From Thalassospiraceae bacterium (GTDB lineage Bacteria; Pseudomonadota; Alphaproteobacteria; Rhodospirillales; Magnetovibrionaceae): DNA of 12,249 nt. The stretch is taken from positions 1 to 12,249 of the forward strand of contig DAOWFB010000166.1 of assembly GCA_030638205.1 (NCBI GenBank). The letters run 5' to 3'. A program made the translations under genes and the position numbers. Below the pieces are notes generated by a model, which saw only the letters and a program-made list of their open reading frames with translations, did not search any database and was not told where the DNA came from. Positions 1 through 7,146 of this stretch are shown here, piece after piece (position 1 is the first letter of the stretch; every line of letters begins with the position of its first letter).

Positions 1-191
1 GTGTCAATAAATACTAGTTGTGCATTGCCACGAATGGCAATTCCCATAACCCGCGCTCTGGTTGTTTGTACCTTGGGTGAAACAATAGATACCTTGGCAC
101 CAACCATACGGTTAACCAACGTTGACTTGCCAACATTGGGTGCGCCCAAAACAGCAATAAAGCCGCATTGTTTTTTTAGCTCATCATTCAT
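1..191 (-). CDS. era: GTPase Era, N-terminal part (cut by window edge)
   Basis: Era is an essential GTPase that binds the 3' end of 16S rRNA and helps mature the 30S ribosomal subunit. About 63 codons are present. The start ATG is at 191-189 and gives MNDELKKQCGFIAVLGAPNV. The P-loop (G1) GAPNVGKST is at residues 16-24, the Era-type G2/switch I region SPKVQTTR follows at about 42-49, and the fragment stops just inside the G3 motif (FID, expected to continue as DTPG). The KH RNA-binding domain lies outside the window. The ATG overlaps the rnc stop as ATGA, so translation is probably coupled to rnc. rnc-era adjacency is widely conserved and links rRNA processing with subunit assembly. The G1 and G2 sequences are intact and specific enough to separate Era from the related GTPase Der. 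Confidence 0.95.
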   Translation of the reverse strand, partial: MNDELKKQCGFIAVLGAPNVGKSTLVNRMVGAKVSIVSPKVQTTRARVMGIAIRGNAQLVFID

Positions 192-907
192 TTTGCTTCA
201 CCTTGGTTATTTTTGGCCTTAGTTATTTCTGGGGTCGCTTCAAGGGTTGTTTCAAGGAAGGCTTTGGCTGCTTCCATTTCTGCACTACGCCTTGAGCTGC
301 CGCTGCCGCTATGTTTTTCATAATTTGGAATCTTGACTTCAATCTTGAATATTGGCGCATGGTCTGGCCCGGATTGTTCAACTATTTTATATTCAGGCAA
401 GCCCAAGCCTTTTGCTTGCGTCCATTCCTGTAATTCGGTCTTGGCATCCTTGGGCGGATTAATGTTTGCATCCACCATTTTTTCCCAGTGGGATTTAATA
501 AAACTAGCAGCACAATCAAGGCCGCCATCAAGAAACATTGCGCCCAATATGGCCTCGACCGTGTCTGCTAACAAACTTAATCGCCCTCGCTCAGAAGTAG
601 CATCATCAGCAGGCGACATTTCAACAAATTTTTCAATTTCAAGATTTCCGGCGACTTCGGCTATGGCATCGCGTGATGTAAGTCCGGCAAACCTTCTTGC
701 CAAACTTCCTTCGTCTTCGTCTTCGAATCTATTATAAAGAATATCGGCGATAACAATGCCCAAAACCCTATCGCCAAGAAATTCAAGCCGTTCGTTAGAA
801 TATATGTGCGCACCAGCAGCGCTTGAATGCGTAAGCGCGGTTTCAAGCAGCGCTTTATCGGAAAACCGATAACCCAATACATCTTCAATTTCTGTACTGT
901 TGCTCAA
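188..907 (-). CDS. rnc: Ribonuclease III
   Basis: RNase III is the Mg-dependent double-strand-specific endoribonuclease that cuts rRNA precursors and structured mRNAs. Using the TTG start at 907-905, the protein has 239 aa, close to the family norm. The signature NERLEFLGDRVLG is at about residues 38-50, with a catalytic Asp in GDRVLG. The second catalytic acid is the Glu of LLADTVEAILGAMFLDGG at about 112-129. A double-stranded-RNA-binding domain begins at about 154 (AKTELQEW) and ends with the SRRSAEMEAAKAFLE helix. The TTG overlaps the lepB stop as TTGA and has AGGG about 7 nt upstream. An ATG at 967 with GGGAAG upstream is the alternative: it adds 20 residues without family similarity and overlaps lepB by 64 nt. 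Identity is certain; the start is inferred. Confidence 0.96.
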   Translation of the reverse strand: MSNSTEIEDVLGYRFSDKALLETALTHSSAAGAHIYSNERLEFLGDRVLGIVIADILYNRFEDEDEGSLARRFAGLTSRDAIAEVAGNLEIEKFVEMSPADDATSERGRLSLLADTVEAILGAMFLDGGLDCAASFIKSHWEKMVDANINPPKDAKTELQEWTQAKGLGLPEYKIVEQSGPDHAPIFKIEVKIPNYEKHSGSGSSRRSAEMEAAKAFLETTLEATPEITKAKNNQGEAK

Positions 908-1704
908 TTTAGGCCCTTGAAAAAACGTTCGGTTCTGAGAGTTTCGTCCCATTGCCAGAATTTCCATAAACTTCCCGAATAAGAAAAAACCAAAACCTCT
1001 GCACGACCAACAAGATTTTCAACTGGAATAAAACCAACAGCATCAAGATAACGGCTGTCTTTTGAATTATCGCGATTGTCGCCCATGGCAAAATAATGTC
1101 CAGCCGGAACCGTATATTCGATGGTGTTATCAGATGCATCCTGATCGGATACTTCGATTATCCTGTGCCTGCGCCCGCCCGGCAATATTTCGGTATATAG
1201 TTTAGCGTTATGGACGCGGCCACGAGTATCGCGATATGTGTAAATGCCAGCGGGCTCACGAAATACCGGTTCACCGTTTATATGCAAAATGCCACCCTTT
1301 ACCTGTATTTTATCGCCGGGAAGCCCGATTAAGCGTTTGATATAATCTGTCCGCCCGTCGGACGGCAATTTAAACACCGCAACATCACCGCGCTTTGGCG
1401 CATCGAAGCCAACGCGCTCCGGCCCCGGCACTAACGGCATGGAAAACGGGAAAGAATGCTTGCTATAACCATATGAAAACTTAGACACAAACAGATAATC
1501 GCCAACCAACAATGTCGGTATCATTGACCCGGATGGAATTGAAAAAGGTTCATAGGCAAAGGTGCGAACAAACATCGCTATCAATACCGCGAAGATAACG
1601 GTCTTGGCTGTATCCCAAAGACCGTCATTTTTTTCTAAACCACCCGCCCCATTACGCAGGCCTTCGCCAACATCGGGAATAAGTTCTTCAGGCTGTTTAG
1701 GCAT
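904..1704 (-). CDS. lepB: Signal peptidase I
   Basis: LepB is the membrane-bound Ser/Lys protease that removes signal peptides from exported preproteins on the periplasmic face of the inner membrane. It has 266 aa. A cytoplasmic N-terminus is followed by one membrane segment at about residues 33-50. Box B SIPSGSMIPTL gives nucleophile Ser60 and oxyanion-hole Ser58. Box D YIKRLIGLPGDKI gives general-base Lys123. Box E GDNRDNSKDSR is at 208-218. All catalytic boxes are intact. The ATG at 1704 is preceded by GGAATG about 8 nt upstream. It lies 50 nt after acpS, and its stop overlaps the proposed rnc start. A single N-terminal membrane anchor, instead of the two of E. coli LepB, is usual for alphaproteobacterial forms. 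Confidence 0.97.
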   Translation of the reverse strand: MPKQPEELIPDVGEGLRNGAGGLEKNDGLWDTAKTVIFAVLIAMFVRTFAYEPFSIPSGSMIPTLLVGDYLFVSKFSYGYSKHSFPFSMPLVPGPERVGFDAPKRGDVAVFKLPSDGRTDYIKRLIGLPGDKIQVKGGILHINGEPVFREPAGIYTYRDTRGRVHNAKLYTEILPGGRRHRIIEVSDQDASDNTIEYTVPAGHYFAMGDNRDNSKDSRYLDAVGFIPVENLVGRAEVLVFSYSGSLWKFWQWDETLRTERFFKGLN

Positions 1705-1754
1705 TATTGCATTCCAATCCGGTATTAATTTAATTTAAGGGGTTATGAACGATT

Positions 1755-2165
1755 TTAGGTTGGGTTTCCAGCCGTTACCGCAGAAATAATTACAATGGCA
1801 TGGGCCAAAGGATACTCATCGGTTAATGAGATGTCTATTTTAGCCCTCATTCCAGGCGGAATAAGCTGGTCAAGGCGCTTTAATGCCCCGCCGCTAAGTT
1901 TCATAATTGGCTGTCCACTGGGCAGGTTATCAACCCCAAGATCGCGCCAAAAAACCCCGTCACGAAAGCCGGTTCCCAACGCTTTGGCGGTTGCTTCCTT
2001 GGCGGCATAACAAAGGGCAAATGAATTGGCCGGAATGGCCCGGCGCTTCGATTTTTCTTTTTCAATATCCGTATAAATGCGGTCAATAAAACGATCGGAA
2101 AACCGCTCTAGGGTTTTCTCAATTCGCCTTATGTCGCAAAGGTCGGTTCCAACGCCAATTATCAT
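1755..2165 (-). CDS. acpS: Holo-[acyl-carrier-protein] synthase
   Basis: AcpS transfers 4'-phosphopantetheine from coenzyme A to a serine of apo-ACP, activating it for fatty acid and lipid synthesis in the cytoplasm. The ATG at 2165-2163 gives 136 aa starting MIIGVGTDLCDI, matching the family N-terminus. Metal/CoA ligands are Asp8 (GVGTD) and Glu57 in the motif YAAKEATAKALGTG at about 53-66. A conserved SLTDEYPLAHA-type segment near the C-terminus matches the usual SLSHD region, here with TDE where many members have SHD. The start lies 4 nt after the pdxJ stop, so coupled translation is likely. The frame stays open upstream through pdxJ to 2282, but that extension has no family similarity and is rejected. 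pdxJ-acpS is a recurrent pair in proteobacteria. Confidence 0.96.
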   Translation of the reverse strand: MIIGVGTDLCDIRRIEKTLERFSDRFIDRIYTDIEKEKSKRRAIPANSFALCYAAKEATAKALGTGFRDGVFWRDLGVDNLPSGQPIMKLSGGALKRLDQLIPPGMRAKIDISLTDEYPLAHAIVIISAVTAGNPT

Positions 2166-2169
2166 TTTT

Positions 2170-2934
2170 TTATTTACCTGCTCGCGCTTCGACCACCCGC
2201 GCCTCAACCATAAGGCGGCGCATTTCAGATATTGAATTGCCAAGACCAACAAAAATTGCCTCGCCCACCAGAAAGTGACCAATATTTAATTCGGCAATAT
2301 TTGCTATTCGTGCAACCGGTTGCACCGTATCAAACGTCAACCCGTGCCCGGCGTGACATTCCAGCCCAATATCGCTGGCATGCATGGCGGCTCTTACAAT
2401 TCGTTCCAGTTCCACGTCACGCTCATGCCCCGCATTGGCATCGCAATAAGCCCCGGTATGCAATTCAACCACCGGCGCACCAAGTGACTTTGCCGCATCA
2501 AGTGCTGCTGGGTCAGGCTCAATAAACAACGATACCCTGATGCCTGCATCACTAAGGCTTTTAACAAACGGCTCCAGATCTTTTATCTGCCCTATTACAT
2601 CAAGCCCACCTTCGGTGGTTCTTTCTTCTCTTTTTTCCGGAACAATACACGCCGCATGTGGTTTGTGATGAAGTGCAATTTCAAGCATTTCATCGGTGGC
2701 CGCCATTTCAAGATTGAGTGGAATATTTATTTCATCACAAAGGCGAAGAATATCTGTATCCGTAATATGGCGACGGTCTTCGCGTAGATGAGCGGTTATA
2801 CCATCGGCACCAAAATCTGCAGCAATTTTTGCTGCCCGCACCGGGTCAGGATAATTGCTGCCACGGGCATTACGAATTGTTGCGACATGATCAATGTTGA
2901 CGCCAAGGCGTAAATGATTATTTATTTTCGCCAT
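2170..2934 (-). CDS. pdxJ: Pyridoxine 5'-phosphate synthase
   Basis: PdxJ condenses 3-amino-1-hydroxyacetone phosphate with 1-deoxy-D-xylulose 5-phosphate to make pyridoxine 5'-phosphate, the ring-forming step of the DXP-dependent vitamin B6 pathway. It is a TIM-barrel enzyme of 254 aa, full length. Visible motifs are LGVNIDHVATIRNARG (10-25), GADGITAHLREDRRHI (42-57, with His49), LNLEMA (Glu76), CIVPEKREERTTEGGLDV (96-113), HTGAY (159-163), AGHGL (His197) and ELNIGHFLVGEAIFVGLG near the C-terminus. His49, Glu76 and His197 correspond to E. coli His45, Glu72 and His193 with a constant offset of four. The start lies 2 nt after the DUF2062 gene, and acpS begins 4 nt after its stop. No residue is out of place. 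Confidence 0.97.
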   Translation of the reverse strand: MAKINNHLRLGVNIDHVATIRNARGSNYPDPVRAAKIAADFGADGITAHLREDRRHITDTDILRLCDEINIPLNLEMAATDEMLEIALHHKPHAACIVPEKREERTTEGGLDVIGQIKDLEPFVKSLSDAGIRVSLFIEPDPAALDAAKSLGAPVVELHTGAYCDANAGHERDVELERIVRAAMHASDIGLECHAGHGLTFDTVQPVARIANIAELNIGHFLVGEAIFVGLGNSISEMRRLMVEARVVEARAGK

Positions 2935-2936
2935 TG

Positions 2937-3611
2937 CTATGTTTTGTCCACACCAGAATTATTTGGAATTACATCGCTTGAAACCTGAGCCGCAAGTTTT
3001 TCATCTGCATATGATTGTTCTTCTTTGTTTTTTTCTTTGCGACGTTTTTTTCTTGTTCTGCGATGATGGCGTGCCGCTTGATAACGTGAAATAATCGGCT
3101 GCAATGGTGCATAAAAAATTATCCACGTAACAATGGCTGTGGGTATAGAGCCAATCAGCATTGGCCATAATACTGGACCTGACGTTTGCACAAGATAAGC
3201 AATATCGAACCTTATGAGTGCTTCCATCGATGTTGAAAATACGGTTGCAAAATCAACCTCTGTGGCATTGGTATGGCCGCTGCCAACAATCCATATGCCG
3301 GCATTGTAAATCCACACCCATATGAACGGAAACGTCCACGGGTTGCCCACGGCCGTACCAATGGCACTAGCCAATATATTGGCCCGCATTATGTAAGCAA
3401 CAATTGCCGATAAAACAAAATGCAGCCCAACAAACGGGGTCATGGAAATTGCCGCACCACAGGCAAAACCCGCAGCAATGGAATATGATGAACCGGGTAT
3501 GCGGGCAACCCGATGAAAGACATATCTGGTCGAACGATGCCATCCGGAACTAGGCCAGAAGAACTCGCGCAATCTAATCACAATGTTTGGCCTGGAACGA
3601 CGTTGAAACAT
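2937..3611 (-). CDS. DUF2062 domain membrane protein
   Basis: This 224-aa integral membrane protein belongs to DUF2062, a family without an established function. Family hallmarks are GxxxSMTPFVGLHF at about residues 52-65 and GNPWTFPFIW at 89-98. Hydrophobic segments are at about 43-75, 92-110 and 145-170, so roughly three or four membrane passes. The C-terminal tail (178-198) is very basic, rich in Arg, Lys and His, and is probably cytoplasmic; it ends in a polar, mildly acidic stretch. The ATG at 3611 has AGAGGG about 11 nt upstream. The gene sits between rsh and pdxJ with gaps of 20 and 2 nt, so it is co-transcribed with them. A DUF2062 gene in this position is familiar in alphaproteobacteria, but the association does not reveal its job. 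Confidence 0.88.
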   Translation of the reverse strand: MFQRRSRPNIVIRLREFFWPSSGWHRSTRYVFHRVARIPGSSYSIAAGFACGAAISMTPFVGLHFVLSAIVAYIMRANILASAIGTAVGNPWTFPFIWVWIYNAGIWIVGSGHTNATEVDFATVFSTSMEALIRFDIAYLVQTSGPVLWPMLIGSIPTAIVTWIIFYAPLQPIISRYQAARHHRRTRKKRRKEKNKEEQSYADEKLAAQVSSDVIPNNSGVDKT

Positions 3612-3631
3612 ATATGAATTACCCTCTTAAA

Positions 3632-5791
3632 CTACCCTCTGGCTCTCTCTACGGAATTAATGGCAGGCGTGGCACGAAGGGCTGCTATTATTTCTGAAAG
3701 GTGCTTCACATCTTTTACTTCAATATCCACGGTCATATCAAAAAAATCTGCTTGTCGGGATATAATTTTTAAATTCGATATATTACCGTTATTGCGTGCA
3801 ATAACATTAGAAAGGTCACCTAAGCTGCCGGGTACGTTCAGCACAATAAGATGAACCCGGCTAACGTGAAGCTCGGTACTGCTGGCACTACTTTCCCATG
3901 AAACATCGATCCAGCGTTCGGGCTCGTCTGTAAATTGTTCAAGGGTATCACAATCAATGGTATGAACGGTAACGCCCTTGCCTGTGGTGATAATGCCAAC
4001 AATTCTATCGCCCGGAAGCGGATGGCAACACCCTGCATAATGCACCGCCATGCCGGGGATAAGTCCCTTAATAGGTATGGCACCGCTGTCGGCTTTTGCC
4101 TGAAGCGATCTTGCCTGCGAAAGTGGCACAACATTGGCTGATTTTGACGCTGCTTTCTTTTTGGTTCCTGGATAAACGGCTTCTAAAACATCACGAGCGG
4201 AAATATGTCCATTACCAACCTCGGCCTCCAAATCATCTACATCTTCTTTCTGGAAGTTTTTTAAAACACCTTTAAGGCCCTTTTCTGTTAAAGGATAACT
4301 TTCTTCTAAAAATGCCCGCTCAAGCATTGCATGGCCTAGTTCGATATATTGATCGCGTTCTTTTAACCTTATAAAACGACGAATTCTTGCTCTGGCTTTG
4401 CCGGTAACCACAAATCTTTCCCACGTTGGTGAGGGGGTGTGATTTTTTGAAGTAACAATATCAACTTGATCGCCATTTTTGAGCGAGGATTTAAGCGGAA
4501 CCATTCTTCCGTTGACCTTGGCACTAACACACCTGTCGCCAACTTCGGTATGAACGGCATAGGCAAAATCAACCGGAGTTGCATTTTTTGGCAGGTTTAT
4601 AAGTTCGCCCTTGGGCGTAAAGCAAAACACCTGATCGGGGAACATCTCAAGCTTGGTGTGCTCGAGAAATTCTTCTGGCTCTTCTGCATTTTCTAAAATC
4701 TCCAAAAGCTCGCGCAGCCAGCGGTATTGCTTTCCTTCGGTAATCTTGGCAGGTCTTCCCTGCTTGTACTCCCAATGTGCGGCAACGCCGTTATCTGCAA
4801 TTTCATGCATTCCAGTTGTGCGAATTTGCAATTCAATACGGTGACGTTCGGGGCCAATTATTCCGGTGTGAAGCGAGCTGTATCCATTTGGCTTGGGAAC
4901 GGAAATGTAATCTTTGAACCTTTCCGGTACCACCCGATAAACATTATGGGCAACGCCAAGTGCGCGATAACATTCATCGACATCTTTGACCACAACACGA
5001 AAAGCCATAATATCGGAAAGCTGTTCAAACGAAACATCTTTGAGCTGCATTTTGCGCCAAATTGAATAAGGTGTTTTTTCCCGTCCATATATCTTTGCAG
5101 TAACTCCAGCGTCTTTTAATACCCGCTCAAGCTCGGTAACAATTTTTTTAATAAGTCCGCCGCCTTCGTCGCGAAGAAAATCAAGCCGTTTTAATACCGA
5201 GTTGCGGGCTTCTGGATTAATCTCAGCAAACGAAAGGTCATCAAGTTCGTTTTTTAATTCCTGCATGCCGATGCGTTCGGCCAATGGCGCATATATTTCC
5301 ATTGTTTCGGTTGCTATACGGCGACGTTTTTCATCGTCCTTGATGAAATGCAGTGTGCGCATATTGTGCAGACGGTCGGCCAGCTTTACCAGCAACACTC
5401 TGATGTCTTCCGACATGGCCAATAAAAGCTTGCGAAAATTTTCCGCCTGCTTGGCGTGGTCGGACTGCATTTCAATCTGGTTAAGCTTGGTTACGCCATC
5501 GACAAGCTTAGCAACCTCCGAGCCAAAGCTTTTTTCAATTACCTTTAATGTTGCGCCGGTGTCTTCAACCGTATCGTGAAGTAATGCCGTAACAATCGTT
5601 GCTGCATCAAGATGGTATCCGGCCAGGATTCCGGCAACTTCCAATGGATGAGAAAAATAAGGATCACCCGACGCCCGCACCTGTGAGCCGTGGGCCTTCA
5701 TCGAATAAACATAGGCGCTATTTATTAGGTCTTCATCGGCGTTTGGGTCATACGCCTTGATGGATTCCACAAGCTCGAATTGCCTCACCAC
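3632..5791 (-). CDS. rsh: Bifunctional (p)ppGpp synthetase/hydrolase (RelA/SpoT homologue)
   Basis: Rsh makes and degrades the alarmone (p)ppGpp, setting growth rate in response to starvation. With the GTG start at 5791 it has 719 aa. Domain order: HD hydrolase (HDTVED at 72-77, complete); synthetase from about 235 (YGREKTPYSIWRKM) to about 345, containing RFKDYISVPKPNGYSSLHT at 291-309; TGS domain at about 386-447; CC/zinc-finger region with the Cys pair at 588-589; ACT domain at about 645-715. RFKD is the RXKD version typical of bifunctional enzymes, whereas E. coli RelA has EXDD. With an intact HD site this predicts both activities. GGAGGG lies 7 nt before GTG 5791, giving MVRQFELVES as in other alphaproteobacterial Rsh proteins. 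An upstream GTG at 5806 is rejected as start. Pairing with rpoZ is classical. Confidence 0.97.
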   Translation of the reverse strand: MVRQFELVESIKAYDPNADEDLINSAYVYSMKAHGSQVRASGDPYFSHPLEVAGILAGYHLDAATIVTALLHDTVEDTGATLKVIEKSFGSEVAKLVDGVTKLNQIEMQSDHAKQAENFRKLLLAMSEDIRVLLVKLADRLHNMRTLHFIKDDEKRRRIATETMEIYAPLAERIGMQELKNELDDLSFAEINPEARNSVLKRLDFLRDEGGGLIKKIVTELERVLKDAGVTAKIYGREKTPYSIWRKMQLKDVSFEQLSDIMAFRVVVKDVDECYRALGVAHNVYRVVPERFKDYISVPKPNGYSSLHTGIIGPERHRIELQIRTTGMHEIADNGVAAHWEYKQGRPAKITEGKQYRWLRELLEILENAEEPEEFLEHTKLEMFPDQVFCFTPKGELINLPKNATPVDFAYAVHTEVGDRCVSAKVNGRMVPLKSSLKNGDQVDIVTSKNHTPSPTWERFVVTGKARARIRRFIRLKERDQYIELGHAMLERAFLEESYPLTEKGLKGVLKNFQKEDVDDLEAEVGNGHISARDVLEAVYPGTKKKAASKSANVVPLSQARSLQAKADSGAIPIKGLIPGMAVHYAGCCHPLPGDRIVGIITTGKGVTVHTIDCDTLEQFTDEPERWIDVSWESSASSTELHVSRVHLIVLNVPGSLGDLSNVIARNNGNISNLKIISRQADFFDMTVDIEVKDVKHLSEIIAALRATPAINSVERARG

Positions 5792-5912
5792 GACAAAACC
5801 CTCCACCGATTGAAAGCGAAGGGTTTAATCTTGTTGCTAAGTACTGCAATGGGCATGAGGGCCATCCGGAATAGGCGCGAGGAAAAAATATAACATACGC
5901 ACCCAGACATGA

Positions 5913-6353
5913 TTAGGACTCCTCGATTTCGCCCCCTTCTTGAATTGTTTCTGCATCTTCAAGAGCGGCGTCAACTTCTTCGGCGGCAACGTCATGAACG
6001 GTAAGAACGTCTTCTTTGACTTCTTCTACCTCTTCAATTTCCGCTTGTATCTCAGCTTCATCTTCAACTACATCATGATGAATAGCCTGCATCAAGTCCA
6101 TTTCATCTTCTTCTGGCTCTTCGACTTCAACATAGCGTTGCAATCCGGTAATAATGCCGTCTTCTAAATCAGCAAAGCTTATGCTTTCTTCGGCTATTTC
6201 GCGCAATGCTACAACCGGGTTTTTATCATCATCGCGCTCAACGGTAATTTCTCCGCCTGAGCTAATGTTGCGAGCGCGCTGGGCGGCAATCATCAATAAA
6301 TCAAAGCGATTAGGAATTTTTGTTACGCAATCTTCGACCGTTACACGGGCCAT
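5913..6353 (-). CDS. rpoZ: RNA polymerase omega subunit, with long acidic tail
   Basis: Omega helps fold and assemble the beta' subunit of RNA polymerase. The ATG at 6353-6351 gives 146 aa beginning MARVTVEDCVTKIPNRFDLL. The conserved core at about 1-65 includes KIPNRFDLLMIAAQRARNIS and NPVVALREIAE, the omega signature. After about residue 80 the protein is almost entirely Glu/Asp/Val/Ala, a highly acidic low-complexity tail. E. coli omega has 91 aa; longer acidic C-termini occur in alphaproteobacteria. GGAG lies about 10 nt before the ATG. The frame is open up to 6434, but the extra residues do not resemble omega. It is followed by rsh after 121 nt, in which I see no convincing promoter or terminator, so co-transcription is likely. 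The neighbour pair links the polymerase with the alarmone that regulates it. Confidence 0.95.
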   Translation of the reverse strand: MARVTVEDCVTKIPNRFDLLMIAAQRARNISSGGEITVERDDDKNPVVALREIAEESISFADLEDGIITGLQRYVEVEEPEEDEMDLMQAIHHDVVEDEAEIQAEIEEVEEVKEDVLTVHDVAAEEVDAALEDAETIQEGGEIEES

Positions 6354-6405
6354 GGACGGGTATCTCCAGTCATTGTTTTTTAAATATTTAACAAGCAAGC
6401 GCACT

Positions 6406-6434
6406 TGTATATTTGCCATAGCCCAATAAGGCAA
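6406..6434 (-). promoter_or_regulatory. Candidate sigma-70-type promoter for rpoZ operon
   Basis: On the minus strand, TTGCCT (6434-6429) is followed after 17 nt by TATACA (6411-6406). Each hexamer matches the consensus at four of six positions. Transcription would begin around 6399, leaving a leader of about 46 nt before the rpoZ ATG. It lies in the 111-nt gap between folK and rpoZ and would drive the whole rpoZ-rsh-to-era unit. This is inference from spacing and similarity only. Confidence 0.35.
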
Positions 6435-6464
6435 GGAAAAAGGCCATAAATAGCCAAAAATTGT

Positions 6465-6995
6465 TCAATCGGCGGGTATGGGCCTTGCCACCTGATCTGG
6501 ATTTAGTGCCCTTATTAGCTCATCAAGGCTTTGCTTGGTGGCTGGATGGCTCCAATCGGGCGCTATATCGGCCAAGGGCAACAAAACAAAGGCCCGCTCG
6601 CCCATGCGTGGATGGGGCAAAACGGGGCTTTTTTTGGATTTATTGTTATGATTTTTGCTAACCACACCGTTGAAATCAAGCAAATCCAGATCCAGCAACC
6701 GTGGGGCATTTTTCTCAATATCCGGATCACCCCGCTCACGCCCGCACTTACCTTCTATTTCGTGGAGGATGTCCATTAATTGCTCAGCTGGAAGCTCGGT
6801 TTTGATGCTTGCCACCCCATTGATGAACCATGGCTGGTCCGATATGGGAACGGGGGCACTTTCGTACCATCTGGAAATATCCATAAGCTCTATATCCGGG
6901 TGCGCCGCCAATAAGCTGACGGCATGGCGGCAAGTCTCAAGAGCGCTGCCAAACCTCTGATGGGGCAGATTTGCACCAATTCCTATTAAAATCAT
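6465..6995 (-). CDS. folK: 2-amino-4-hydroxy-6-hydroxymethyldihydropteridine diphosphokinase
   Basis: FolK (HPPK) transfers pyrophosphate from ATP to 6-hydroxymethyl-7,8-dihydropterin, the step before dihydropteroate synthase in folate synthesis. It has 176 aa from ATG 6995. Motifs: IGIGANLP (4-11), RWYESAPV (42-49), QPWFINGVA (54-62) and the HPPK signature KNAPRLLDLDLL (95-106) with both Mg-binding Asp residues, then LPHPRMGERAFVLLPLADIAP (126 on). Between the signature and LPHPRM is a short Lys/Asn-rich insertion (about 113-123) that makes the loop somewhat longer than usual. A G-rich run ends 9 nt before the ATG. An in-frame TTG at 7013 would add six residues unlike the family. It is separated from rpoZ by 111 nt, so it may be its own transcript or lead into the rpoZ operon. 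Confidence 0.95.
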   Translation of the reverse strand: MILIGIGANLPHQRFGSALETCRHAVSLLAAHPDIELMDISRWYESAPVPISDQPWFINGVASIKTELPAEQLMDILHEIEGKCGRERGDPDIEKNAPRLLDLDLLDFNGVVSKNHNNKSKKSPVLPHPRMGERAFVLLPLADIAPDWSHPATKQSLDELIRALNPDQVARPIPAD

Positions 6996-7051
6996 GCTGC
7001 TATGCCCCCCCAAATTGCCTGCTGTGCCTTTGATTTTGCCTTTGATAGAGT

Positions 7052-7057
7052 ATTATA
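7052..7057 (-). promoter_or_regulatory. Consensus -10 box for folK
   Basis: The minus strand reads TATAAT at 7057-7052, a perfect -10 hexamer in the gap upstream of folK. Transcription would start near 7045 and leave about 50 nt of leader. The expected -35 region, around 7074-7080, has no good TTGACA match (GGTATT at 17 nt spacing). It coincides with one arm of the inverted repeat at 7073-7096, so a regulator bound there could control this promoter. Only the -10 match is seen directly. Confidence 0.4.
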
Positions 7058-7072
7058 CACCTTGCGCACTGC

Positions 7073-7096
7073 CCAATACCCTCTTAGGTATATTGG
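7073..7096. repeat. Interrupted inverted repeat between divergent folK and NYN genes
   Basis: The arms are CCAATACC (7073-7080) and GGTATATTGG (7087-7096), separated by six bases. They pair over eight base pairs if the extra AT in the second arm is bulged out. A second, overlapping inverted repeat is TATAT-TGGC-ATATA at 7089-7102. The pair sits between the predicted -35 regions of the two divergent genes. It may be an operator or a chance AT-rich symmetry; the bulge argues for caution. Confidence 0.35.
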
Positions 7097-7121
7097 CATA
7101 TAGCTTAATTTTATTTTTATA
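7093..7121 (+). promoter_or_regulatory. Candidate promoter for the NYN-UDG-DUF4169 operon
   Basis: TTGGCA (7093-7098; five of six to TTGACA) is followed after 17 nt by TTTATA (7116-7121; three of six). An alternative -10, TATATG at 7118-7123, matches four of six but with 19 nt spacing. The surrounding DNA is very AT-rich and lies just before an AAGGAA ribosome binding site (7133-7138) and the ATG at 7147. The -35 overlaps the inverted repeat at 7073-7096. The leader would be short, about 20 nt. Confidence 0.35.
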
Positions 7122-7146
7122 TGAATTTATTTAAGGAATTTGAAAA

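Noticed and set aside
1..222. Plus-strand open frame of 73 codons
   Set aside because: It is antisense to the clear Era N-terminus with its P-loop; no independent support.
2166..2282. 39-residue N-terminal extension of AcpS
   Set aside because: It runs through the pdxJ coding region and has no family similarity; the ATG at 2165 gives the canonical MIIGVGTD start.
3620..3640. Direct repeat TACCCTCT at 3620-3627 and 3633-3640
   Set aside because: Only 8 bp; on the coding strand it gives two AGAGGGTA copies, one over the rsh end and one serving as the DUF2062 ribosome binding site. Too short to interpret further.
6354..6434. 27-residue extension of the omega subunit
   Set aside because: It does not resemble omega and would cover the candidate promoter; MARVTVEDC is the standard start.
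6996..7013. TTG start adding six residues to FolK
   Set aside because: HPPK proteins start just before the IGIGANLP segment; the ATG at 6995 fits, and the extension is a G-rich run likely serving ribosome binding.
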